Below, in pieces: positions 1 through 5,186 of a stretch of DNA of 5,668 nt. How positions within the stretch are numbered: position 1 is the first letter of the stretch; every line of letters starts with the position of its first letter. Source of the stretch: Bdellovibrionales bacterium (lineage in GTDB: Bacteria; Bdellovibrionota; Bdellovibrionia; Bdellovibrionales; UBA1609); assembly GCA_020435185.1 (NCBI GenBank), contig JAGRAA010000058.1, positions 831-6,498 of the forward strand. Direction: 5' to 3'. Below the pieces are notes generated by a model, which did no database searches, was not told the origin of the DNA, and was given only the letters and a program-made list of their open reading frames with translations. A program made the position numbers and the translations under genes.

Positions 1-1329
1 TTTAAAGACTTCATTGCAATGCCGAAGGCGAATAATTATCAAAGCTTGCACACTACGGTCATAGGCCCAGGAGCCGAAAGAATTGAAGTGCAAATTAGAA
101 CCTTTGATATGCATTTAGTGGCAGAAAGAGGGATCGCAGCTCACTGGTCTTATAAAGAAGAGTCTCGAGGATCTGGAAAAGGCACAAAAGTTGATGCTAT
201 TGAAAAATACAATTGGTTGCGTGAACTTATTCAAATGCATAAGAATACGCAAAGTTCAGATGAGTTTTTAGAAAATGTAAAAACGGATTTATTTGATTCT
301 GAGATTTATGTTTTTACACCCAAGGGAGAAATTCGAGAATTCCCGGACGGGGCTACTCCGATTGATTTTGCTTATAGTATTCATACCGATGTAGGAAATC
401 GCATTGTTGCCGCTCGAGTGAATGGGAAGCTGGTTTCTCTCAAGCACAAGTTGCAAAATGGAGATAACATAGAGGTTCTGACGGGTAACAACCAAACCCC
501 GTCAAAGGATTGGTTGAATTTTTGTGTGACCTCTAAAGCAAAATCACGAATTCGTTATCATGTTAAAAAAGAACAGAGGGATCGAGCTCAAATTCTGGGG
601 CAGGAGCTTCTTGAAAAGACCTTTCGTAAGAATGGATATCGAGCCTCAAAGCTCTTTAAAGGGGAAGATTTTGAACACTACCTGAAAGATCAGGGTTGTC
701 CTAATCTGGAGGAACTCTATATCAAAGTTGGTTTTGGTAAAATCACTCCAAAGAATGTATTAGTGGCATTGGCTCCGGCGGATATCTCTGAAGCAGAAAA
801 AGACATCAAGCGAGAAGAGATTGGAAAAAACTTTTTGCAAAAAGCCTTTGAAGCGGCTGTGACTAAAAAGAAAAAAAGTTCATCTTTGATTGAAGTGGAT
901 GGAATGAGTGATGTTTTAGTGAGATTTGCAAAGTGTTGCCATCCTATTCCGGGTGATCCCATTTTAGGTTTTATTACTTTAGGACGAGGAATTGTGATTC
1001 ATCGATCGGATTGCCCAAAAGCCTTTGAATTCGATCAGGATAGATTGGTTGATGTAGAGTGGAATGTCTCTGAAAAATCTTCTGTGGATCGTCAGGTAAA
1101 GGTGAGAGTGGTCAGTCATGATAAGGCCGGCCTATTAAGAAGTATGACTGAAGTGTTTCATAGTATGGGTGTGAATATTCACAATGCTCAAATCAAAACA
1201 ACCAAAGACGATAAAGCCATTTGTATTTTTGATATTTCGGTAAAAGACATTAGTCACCTCAATCAAACATTAGAAGCCTTACAAAAACTCAAAGGCGTTA
1301 TTGCCGTCACTCGAATGACAAAGGCTTAA
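1..1329 (+). CDS. relA: RelA/SpoT-family (Rsh) (p)ppGpp synthetase/hydrolase, C-terminal part (5' end outside window)
   Basis: Rsh enzymes make and/or degrade the alarmone (p)ppGpp in the cytoplasm and drive the stringent response. The frame is open from base 1, giving 442 residues before TAA; the HD hydrolase domain and most of the synthetase domain lie upstream. Visible in order (window residues): the end of the synthetase domain with NYQSLHTTV (about 12-20) and EVQIRT (about 29-34) followed by GIAAHW; a TGS domain (about 100-165, starting EIYVFTPKG); an alpha-helical linker; the conserved Cys-Cys-His region RFAKCCHPIPGD (Cys312, Cys313) with a further Cys at about 338, as in the zinc-finger-like domain of long Rsh proteins; and a C-terminal ACT domain (about 367-440). 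TGS, this Cys region and ACT sense the ribosome and deacylated tRNA in known homologues. The usual NGYQSLHT is NNYQSLHT here. Whether it is bifunctional (Rsh/SpoT) or synthetase-only (RelA) cannot be decided because the HD domain is not visible; bifunctional is likely if this lineage has a single Rsh. It converges with the next gene with a 4-bp overlap and no visible terminator. Confidence 0.95.
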   Translation, partial: FKDFIAMPKANNYQSLHTTVIGPGAERIEVQIRTFDMHLVAERGIAAHWSYKEESRGSGKGTKVDAIEKYNWLRELIQMHKNTQSSDEFLENVKTDLFDSEIYVFTPKGEIREFPDGATPIDFAYSIHTDVGNRIVAARVNGKLVSLKHKLQNGDNIEVLTGNNQTPSKDWLNFCVTSKAKSRIRYHVKKEQRDRAQILGQELLEKTFRKNGYRASKLFKGEDFEHYLKDQGCPNLEELYIKVGFGKITPKNVLVALAPADISEAEKDIKREEIGKNFLQKAFEAAVTKKKKSSSLIEVDGMSDVLVRFAKCCHPIPGDPILGFITLGRGIVIHRSDCPKAFEFDQDRLVDVEWNVSEKSSVDRQVKVRVVSHDKAGLLRSMTEVFHSMGVNIHNAQIKTTKDDKAICIFDISVKDISHLNQTLEALQKLKGVIAVTRMTKA

Positions 1330-2255
1330 TTATTGCCAGACTTAGAGGATTTTTCTACGGCCATTGAGGAATCACCGAAAAGCTTTTTGTCTGCAAGAGT
1401 GGACTCTAGTCGAGGATCTTTTTTACAGTCAGACTGTAAGGCTATGGCAAGAGAAAGACTGTTGTCCCTTTTTGGTTGGGTTCTATTCTCTTTAAAGTTT
1501 AAGGTTGGCTGGCTACCTTTTTGGTTAGAATCTTTTTGTTCTGTTTGTGATGCATTAATTAGTGGCATCAAGAGTAAATGACTAAAAGGATTGTTGGGCA
1601 TATAGGGTGAATAGACTTTAGGGTTAAAAGGCCCTCCAGGGTTAAAAGATCCTCCTATATGGACTTCTGTATTTCTTAAATAATTTTCTAAAAGTTTAGA
1701 AGATCTTTTTTCAAAATCATCCTCACATTTAGTCGCCCCTGGATTTGTTTTAAAAAAGTTGTCTAGTTGATGGCATAAATCGGTGTCAAATAATTGAGAA
1801 CGAGTAAGAAGGGAGTTTTTTTCAGCTTGAGTGTTGACTTCAATTCCAGTAGAGGGGAAGCATTTGCCGTTTTGAACATCAAATTGATAGGTGCGTGTAT
1901 TAGTATGGTGAGAGTTACCTGATTGAAGTGGAGGAAAGTTTTTTTCAATACTGTATAGTTGGCCATTAGATCGGGTGACTATTATTGTTTCAGATCCGAA
2001 TGGAGTTGAGATTTGTAATGTATCCTGAAAAAAACCATTTCCAACATCTTTATTAAGATTATATGCGGTCTTTGAGTATCCCTTGCCGACATAGTCCTCT
2101 AGATGTTGCTTATCGAGTTGACCGTTAGATTTAAACTTGAGAAGGTCTTTAAATTCAGGATCGTTCTGAACAAAGGAGTTACAATGACTCATATCACTGG
2201 CGTAAACCGATAAAGAAAGTATACTAGCGGTAAGAATTAAAATTAAATGTTTCAT
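1326..2255 (-). CDS. Secreted protein of unknown function
   Basis: I do not recognise this 309-residue protein. It has a clear Sec signal peptide: MKH, a hydrophobic stretch (residues 4-17) and a probable signal peptidase I site after VYAS (about residue 20), so it should reach the periplasm or beyond. The mature part has five Cys (25, 132, 161, 177, 277), hinting at disulphides, with one unpaired. A Gly/Pro/Asn-rich stretch at about 201-223 contains two tandem hexapeptides, GGSFNP and GGPFNP. The last 75 residues are polar (Gln/Lys/Ser/Asn), probably disordered. The ATG at 2253-2255 is supported by the signal peptide directly behind it; there is no good Shine-Dalgarno sequence (the bases before it read ACCGATCGATACGGC). 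It lies 97 bp after the DUF547 gene on the same strand and probably has its own promoter at 2347-2377. Its stop overlaps the rsh stop. The organised signal peptide and clean codon structure make it a real gene; the function is open. Confidence 0.82.
   Translation of the reverse strand: MKHLILILTASILSLSVYASDMSHCNSFVQNDPEFKDLLKFKSNGQLDKQHLEDYVGKGYSKTAYNLNKDVGNGFFQDTLQISTPFGSETIIVTRSNGQLYSIEKNFPPLQSGNSHHTNTRTYQFDVQNGKCFPSTGIEVNTQAEKNSLLTRSQLFDTDLCHQLDNFFKTNPGATKCEDDFEKRSSKLLENYLRNTEVHIGGSFNPGGPFNPKVYSPYMPNNPFSHLLLMPLINASQTEQKDSNQKGSQPTLNFKENRTQPKRDNSLSLAIALQSDCKKDPRLESTLADKKLFGDSSMAVEKSSKSGNN
1423..1439. repeat. Perfect 17-bp dyad inside the secreted-protein gene
   Basis: TTACAGTC-A-GACTGTAA is a perfect 8+1+8 inverted repeat lying in codons for LQSDCK near the 3' end of the minus-strand gene, about 95 bp past the rsh stop. 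Neither strand has a T-run after it, so it is not a standard intrinsic terminator. It could be a protein-binding site or chance. Confidence 0.5.
1621..1656. repeat. Two-copy 18-bp tandem repeat inside the secreted-protein gene
   Basis: Copies at 1621-1638 and 1639-1656 match at 15 of 18 positions; both begin GGGTTAAAAG. In the minus-strand frame they encode GGSFNP and GGPFNP. The unit is a multiple of three, so gain or loss of a copy keeps the frame. Confidence 0.75.
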
Positions 2256-2312
2256 GCCGTATCGATCGGTATAAAAATAGGATTTCTAAACTTAACTTTA
2301 GTAGAGTTATTT

Positions 2313-2332
2313 AAGAATAAAGATTCTTTTTT
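2313..2332. other. Small AT-rich stem-loop in the leader of the secreted-protein gene
   Basis: AAGAAT (2313-2318), loop AAAG, ATTCTT (2323-2328), then TTTT on the plus strand. The 6-bp stem has only two G-C pairs. It looks like a weak terminator in plus sense, but no plus-strand gene ends nearby. In minus sense it would sit near the 5' end of the leader mRNA with no T-run after it. Confidence 0.3.
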
Positions 2333-2346
2333 ACTCTGCATTGCAA

Positions 2347-2377
2347 ATTATATCAAAACTGATCATTCAGTTGCCAA
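2347..2377 (-). promoter_or_regulatory. Probable promoter of the secreted-protein gene, with a dyad in the spacer
   Basis: On the minus strand, TTGGCA (2377-2372, 5 of 6 matches to the sigma-70 -35) is followed after 19 bp by TATAAT (2352-2347). The bases directly before it are TGA, giving an extended -10 (TGnTATAAT). That TGA is also the stop codon of the DUF547 gene. The spacer is nearly filled by an inverted repeat AACTGA-TCAT-TCAGTT (2357-2372), placed where a repressor could block polymerase. The expected start is near 2340, leaving a leader of about 85 nt. The 19-bp spacer is longer than ideal, which the extended -10 could offset. Inference from sequence only. Confidence 0.55.
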
Positions 2378-3192
2378 TTATAATCGGTATAATCTATTTC
2401 AAATTGTTTACTTTGAATTAATTTTTTTTGAGACTCATTCAAAGCAAGAGAGTCCTGATTTTTAACAATAAAATCAATTAAAGAATGGTATCCTCTTAGG
2501 CCTTTTTTGAAATCATCTTCATACCAGTCAAAAATCTTAGATAAATAAACAGTTTTCTTTTTTTCATCGACATAATTTCTAGATCGATCCTTCAAGAAAT
2601 TAACTTGAGCTGCCTCCAACTGTTGATTCAGATGATCAGCTGTGAAGGCGTGGTCTTGTAGAGCAGGGCAGCCAATGGACGCACAATTAACAGCAAAATG
2701 AATTCTTGGGTCATTGTATAGTTTTTTGTAGTTGTCGAAGCCACTTTTTGCGCCACGAATATAGCCATGTTCGATTTCATCTAAAGTAGATTCCTTTCCA
2801 AAGAGTGTGAATAGCTTTTGACTCCAAGGAGAGGTAAAACTCGGAAATCCTTTTCTCAGAGATTTAATGGAGTTTCCATCTTCTTTTAGTTCTTTATAGT
2901 GGGATTTGATTAATCTCAGGGTGAGGGCATTGTAAAGGTTGATAAAAAAGGCGAGTTTTTCACTTTGACGAAAAGATTGGAGATCTTTTTTTGAAGTCTT
3001 TAAAAGGTTATTTACAACAACATTAAGCTCTGACAGATCAATTTTGTTGTAGTTCACTTTAGATTTTGTGTTTTCTTTGTTGTAGATCACACCGGTTTTT
3101 AAAATTTTACTCCATTCGACATATTGATGATCAAAAGCGAAACAAATGGAAGGGGCAACGCAAACAATGAGGAGAATAATTTTTTTTAACAT
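2353..3192 (-). CDS. DUF547 domain protein, exported
   Basis: The product is 279 residues. It has an N-terminal signal peptide (MLKK, hydrophobic stretch, probable cut after CFA at about residue 19), so it acts outside the cytoplasm. The remainder is a DUF547 domain, a family of unknown biochemical function found in many bacteria. Family-typical blocks are FFINLYNALT (82-91), LDEIEHGYIR (137-146), PRIHFAVNCASIGCPAL (162-178, with Cys170 and Cys175), KIFDWYEDDF (219-228) and the C-terminal DYNWQLN (270-276). I chose the ATG at 3190-3192 over an in-frame TTG at 3202-3204: it gives a normal signal peptide and lies one base after the stop of the upstream gene (TAA-A-ATG), which suggests translational coupling. 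No strong Shine-Dalgarno precedes it, consistent with coupling. An A8 run spans codons 2-5. It is the third gene of the lipoprotein-barrel-DUF547 cluster. The conserved Cys/His-containing block suggests an enzyme-like site, but no activity can be assigned. Confidence 0.88.
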   Translation of the reverse strand: MLKKIILLIVCVAPSICFAFDHQYVEWSKILKTGVIYNKENTKSKVNYNKIDLSELNVVVNNLLKTSKKDLQSFRQSEKLAFFINLYNALTLRLIKSHYKELKEDGNSIKSLRKGFPSFTSPWSQKLFTLFGKESTLDEIEHGYIRGAKSGFDNYKKLYNDPRIHFAVNCASIGCPALQDHAFTADHLNQQLEAAQVNFLKDRSRNYVDEKKKTVYLSKIFDWYEDDFKKGLRGYHSLIDFIVKNQDSLALNESQKKLIQSKQFEIDYTDYNWQLNDQF

Positions 3193-3193
3193 T

Positions 3194-4024
3194 TTAAAAT
3201 CCAAAGAGTAGGCCTAGAGAAACGATAATGGCGCTGGTATTGACGTCTTGTGAAGGAGGGAATATCCCGTATCCCACCTCAAAAGGAATTCCCATAGAAG
3301 GCGACCAGCGATAGTCAAACCCAAGCTTAGGAATTAATATTCCTGTGTTCGTTATACTTTCTTTGTTTAAGGCTGTAGTGCCATCGCTGCTCATAGGGAT
3401 AAGGGCTTCATAGCCGAGTCCGAGCCAAACGTTGAAACTGCCACCAAAGTTGTAGCGAGCCGTTCCGCCGACAAGGACATAATTGATATTGGTCTTACAA
3501 CTGGTGCATTTAGCTTCGGCTAAGAAATTAAACATTCCTAGAGCACCTCGAATATCAATACTTTGAGTGATAGAATAATCTAAGGTCGCTTTCACCACAG
3601 ATCCAGATCCAGAAAGAGATTCTGTTAGGCCTTGAATCTCCATGGTGTTCATGCTGGCTCCAAATTGTAAGGTCATAACCGTTAAATTTTCATTCTCTTG
3701 TTTTTTAGGCTTTTCTTTTTTGTCAGTCTTTTTAGCCGAATTTTTGGCCATTAAGTTCATGCCCACTTTACCACGGCCACTTCGTAATTTGCCTTTTGCT
3801 TTATCTCCTTTGATTTGAAGCACCTTTACCAAATCCACCTTTTTTTTGTTTTGGTCTACCACGTAGAGGATGTCTCCTTCAGCAATCTTGTCGGTCTTAG
3901 AAATTTTTAAGATTACTTTTTTTCCTTTTTGACGAAGAATGCTGGCGGAGTAAACGGTGGAGGTTAAAAACAATATTCCGAAAACAAGGCATAGAGAGGA
4001 AAGGATTTTAGATGTTGATTTCAT
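3194..4024 (-). CDS. Probable outer-membrane beta-barrel protein with N-terminal SH3-like region
   Basis: A 276-residue protein with three visible parts. First, a signal peptide (residues 1 to about 26, cut near VYS/A). Second, a basic segment (about 28-94) rich in short beta strands with a KIAEGDILYVVD turn, resembling SH3-like modules seen in periplasmic proteins, followed by a Lys-rich linker (95-112). Third, a C-terminal region (about 113-276) with alternating polar/hydrophobic strands, aromatic girdles (YEALIP, FDYRW, FEVGYGIFP) and a final ...SLGLLFGF; a terminal Phe is the usual BAM-recognised end of outer-membrane barrels. Its length would suit about eight strands. A CTSC pair (173, 176) could form a loop disulphide. 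The ATG overlaps the upstream lipoprotein stop as ATGA, and GAGGAG lies 8 nt before it inside the lipoprotein gene, so the start is well supported. No named family is recognised; the barrel call is an inference from pattern. Confidence 0.8.
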   Translation of the reverse strand: MKSTSKILSSLCLVFGILFLTSTVYSASILRQKGKKVILKISKTDKIAEGDILYVVDQNKKKVDLVKVLQIKGDKAKGKLRSGRGKVGMNLMAKNSAKKTDKKEKPKKQENENLTVMTLQFGASMNTMEIQGLTESLSGSGSVVKATLDYSITQSIDIRGALGMFNFLAEAKCTSCKTNINYVLVGGTARYNFGGSFNVWLGLGYEALIPMSSDGTTALNKESITNTGILIPKLGFDYRWSPSMGIPFEVGYGIFPPSQDVNTSAIIVSLGLLFGF

Positions 4025-4410
4025 TCTTTTAGCTCCTCGATAATGATCTTTATATATTTGTAGTATTCTATTTCATCTTTGTCGTTAGTGATAATTTTAG
4101 ATTGGCAGGCTAAGTAGAAGTTTTCATGTTCAAACCAACTGTAGCTGTAAAGCTTTTGATCAAAAAAAATTACAGTGTCTTCTGGGAGAGGAGAGGGCGT
4201 AGGGATTTGGTGTTCAAAGTTTTGTTGAATGCTGGCGCTTGGCGAGCAGGATTCAATAATACCATTACTGTTGACTACGTTTTGTTCCACCAGAGCGGCA
4301 GGGTATCCTGAGAAAGCTCGTTCTCTTAAAAAAACACGAGCTTCTGATTCATACAAAGAACAAGACGTTGTCAGAAAGAGTATATATATTAAGGCGCCGT
4401 ATTTCACCAT
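4021..4410 (-). CDS. Small probable lipoprotein of unknown function
   Basis: The product is 129 residues. It starts MVKYGALIYILFLTTSC: one basic residue, a hydrophobic core and Cys17 preceded by LTTS, which fits a permissive lipobox (Leu/Thr/Thr/Ser then Cys) though the -3 Thr is not the usual Leu. Ser at +2 would favour the outer membrane by the E. coli rule. Two more Cys (residues 55 and 102) remain in the mature part. A Pro/Ser-rich stretch (PTPSPLPEDT) sits mid-protein and the C-terminus is acidic/Lys-rich (IKIIIEELKE). I recognise no family. It is the first gene of a coupled cluster: its TGA overlaps the barrel gene's ATG, and its last codons carry that gene's GAGGAG. Its own ATG lies in a degenerate 8-bp repeat and has no Shine-Dalgarno. 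A coding frame on the opposite strand here lacks any such signals and is taken as a shadow. It may be a partner or chaperone of the barrel, which is inference from position only. Confidence 0.72.
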   Translation of the reverse strand: MVKYGALIYILFLTTSCSLYESEARVFLRERAFSGYPAALVEQNVVNSNGIIESCSPSASIQQNFEHQIPTPSPLPEDTVIFFDQKLYSYSWFEHENFYLACQSKIITNDKDEIEYYKYIKIIIEELKE

Positions 4411-4442
4411 TCAACCATTCAACTATTTAACTATTCAATAAT
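4403..4442. repeat. Five degenerate 8-bp tandem repeats across the lipoprotein start codon
   Basis: Plus-strand units are TTCACCAT, TCAACCAT, TCAACTAT, TTAACTAT and TCAATAAT (4403-4410 through 4435-4442). Read on the minus strand they approximate ATAGTTGA/ATGGTTGA. The last unit supplies the lipoprotein ATG. The preceding unit supplies a second ATG (4418-4416) in another frame, which runs four sense codons (M-V-E-W) and stops at TGA overlapping codons 2-3 of the gene. Confidence 0.7.
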
Positions 4443-4451
4443 CCGTTAAAA

Positions 4452-4499
4452 TCCTAGTGCTTTTAATACCTTATCGTAGATAAGAAAGAGAGCACAGGG
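4452..4499 (+). other. Stem-loop in the lipoprotein-ssb gap
   Basis: Outer arms 4452-4464 and 4488-4499 pair with one bulged A (4456) and include T-G pairs at 4462/4490, 4464/4488 and the terminal 4452/4499. After an internal loop, CTTATC (4470-4475) pairs perfectly with GATAAG (4479-4484) round a GTA triloop. The T-G pairs are wobbles only in plus-sense RNA; in minus sense they become A-C mismatches. It may be part of a leader or small RNA, or simply chance structure. Confidence 0.4.
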
Positions 4500-4540
4500 A
4501 TTTCTAAGGGCTTCTTAAAAACTAGTCTGATTTTCAGGCG

Positions 4541-4611
4541 AAAAGGCCATTATCAAGGGTTATCTGTCTTTGTGGTTTAGTAAAGACGGATAAAGCTTGA
4601 TGATGGCTTTT
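4541..4611 (-). terminator. Long 71-nt hairpin after ssb, probable terminator (possibly bidirectional)
   Basis: Arms 4541-4571 and 4582-4611 pair over about 30 positions round a 10-nt loop (4572-4581): 26 Watson-Crick pairs, two T-G pairs (4565/4588, 4551/4602), one two-base mismatch (4558-4559 with 4594-4595) and one bulged G. It starts 9 bp past the ssb stop. In minus sense the stem is entered through AAAAGCC and left through GGCCTTTT, so it resembles a bidirectional intrinsic terminator, although the T-run is only four and the stem is unusually long. The 209-bp gap 4411-4619 holds this hairpin, the 4452-4499 stem-loop, a short GTCTGA/TCAGGC stem at 4525-4539 and the 8-bp repeats. I see no convincing promoter for the lipoprotein operon there. 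Confidence 0.55.
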
Positions 4612-4619
4612 ACAAATAT

Positions 4620-5039
4620 TTAGAAAGGAATTTCTTCGTCTGCATCAAATGAAGGCTCAGGCCCAAAGTCCTGTGCGTAATCTTGGTGAGATGTGCTGTC
4701 GCTTTTGTTGGCTCCTCCCAAGAATTGAAGAGTAGTGGCTACAATTTCTGTTGTATAACGTTTTTGGCCTTGTTGATCTTCCCAACTTCTTGTTTGTAAG
4801 CGTCCTTCTAGATAAACTTGTCTTCCTTTAGAAAGATATTTACCACAAAGCTCAGCCAGTTTTCCCCAAACGACTACACGATGCCATTCTGTTCTTTCTT
4901 GTTTTTGTCCATTTTTATCATTCCAGGCCTCACTAGTAGCAACACTTAAAGTGGCCACAGTTTGTCCTGAAGAAACTTGTCGAATTTCAGGGTCAGTACC
5001 GAGACGTCCTATGATTATTGCTTTATTTACTCCAGACAT
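4620..5039 (-). CDS. ssb: Single-stranded DNA-binding protein SSB
   Basis: SSB coats single-stranded DNA during replication, recombination and repair and recruits partner proteins through its C-terminal tip. The 139-residue product has the OB fold at residues about 3-107: NKAIIIGRLGTDPEIR near the start, then TEWHRVVVWGKLAELCGKYL (50-69) and the GRQVYLEGRLQTRSWED block (72-88), with Trp39, 52, 58 and 86 as candidate base-stacking residues. A short flexible linker (about 108-132, Ser/Asp/Gln-rich) leads to the acidic tip DADEEIPF, which ends in the canonical Ile-Pro-Phe. The linker is much shorter than in E. coli SSB (178 residues in total), so the protein is at the small end of the bacterial range. 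The ATG at 5037-5039 has AAAGGGG 5 nt before it. The gene is probably monocistronic: a promoter candidate lies at 5147-5175 and a terminator-like hairpin follows. No E. coli-type SOS box was seen in the leader. Confidence 0.97.
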   Translation of the reverse strand: MSGVNKAIIIGRLGTDPEIRQVSSGQTVATLSVATSEAWNDKNGQKQERTEWHRVVVWGKLAELCGKYLSKGRQVYLEGRLQTRSWEDQQGQKRYTTEIVATTLQFLGGANKSDSTSHQDYAQDFGPEPSFDADEEIPF

Positions 5040-5044
5040 TTTTT

Positions 5045-5051
5045 CCCCTTT
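5045..5051 (-). promoter_or_regulatory. ssb ribosome binding site
   Basis: The minus strand reads AAAGGGG five bases before the ssb ATG. It is a good purine-rich Shine-Dalgarno and fixes the start, in contrast to the SD-poor starts of the lipoprotein and secreted-protein genes. Confidence 0.7.
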
Positions 5052-5085
5052 CTCATAAGGTCTATCATTCCTAACACGGACAATA

Positions 5086-5130
5086 ATACGCGGTCACTCT
5101 TTTGCCTACCAGGCTCAATTAGACGCGTAT
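5086..5130 (-). promoter_or_regulatory. Structured dyad in the ssb leader
   Basis: ATACGCG-(G)-TC (5086-5095) pairs with GACGCGTAT (5122-5130): nine pairs with one bulged G. Inside, GCCT-ACC-AGGC (5104-5114) makes a small stem, centred almost exactly between the outer arms. If transcription begins near 5140, the whole element lies in the first half of the ssb 5' untranslated leader. It could be an mRNA structure or a DNA operator; no riboswitch class is recognised. Confidence 0.45.
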
Positions 5131-5146
5131 AGTCGATATGCTTTTA

Positions 5147-5175
5147 ATTATATTTAAGCAGTATTCATACCAAAA
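5147..5175 (-). promoter_or_regulatory. Probable ssb promoter
   Basis: On the minus strand a perfect TATAAT (5152-5147) is preceded after 17 bp by TTTTGG (5175-5170), a weak -35; TTGGTA (5173-5168) with a 15-bp spacer is an alternative. It sits just after the GspN-like stop and would give a leader of about 100 nt before ssb. The -10 is strong and the -35 is doubtful. Confidence 0.5.
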
Positions 5176-5186
5176 GAAAGTTTAAA

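Noticed and set aside
1378..1388. AAAAGCTTTTT as a terminator for rsh
   Set aside because: The palindrome has no loop and only one G-C step, so it cannot form a stable hairpin.
1333..1581. Plus-strand open frame of 82 codons opposite the secreted-protein gene
   Set aside because: It is antisense to a gene with a clear signal peptide, has no Shine-Dalgarno and no recognisable features.
2247..2465. Plus-strand open frame of 72 codons over the DUF547 end and gap
   Set aside because: Its hydrophobic composition comes from AT-rich DNA antisense to conserved DUF547 residues; there is no ribosome binding site.
3202..3204. In-frame TTG as the start of the DUF547 gene
   Set aside because: It would overlap the upstream stop region and add four residues before a normal signal peptide; the ATG at 3190-3192 fits better.
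4368..4390. TTGTCA followed by TATATATATT as a plus-strand promoter
   Set aside because: The spacing is far too short (about 7-11 bp), and the AT run encodes the lipoprotein signal peptide.
4229..4441. Plus-strand open frame of 70 codons opposite the lipoprotein gene
   Set aside because: The opposite strand has a lipobox, ATGA coupling and the next gene's ribosome binding site, which explain the region better.
5040..5186. SOS/LexA box upstream of ssb
   Set aside because: Neither an E. coli-type CTG-N10-CAG box nor a TTAC-N3-GTAA site is present.
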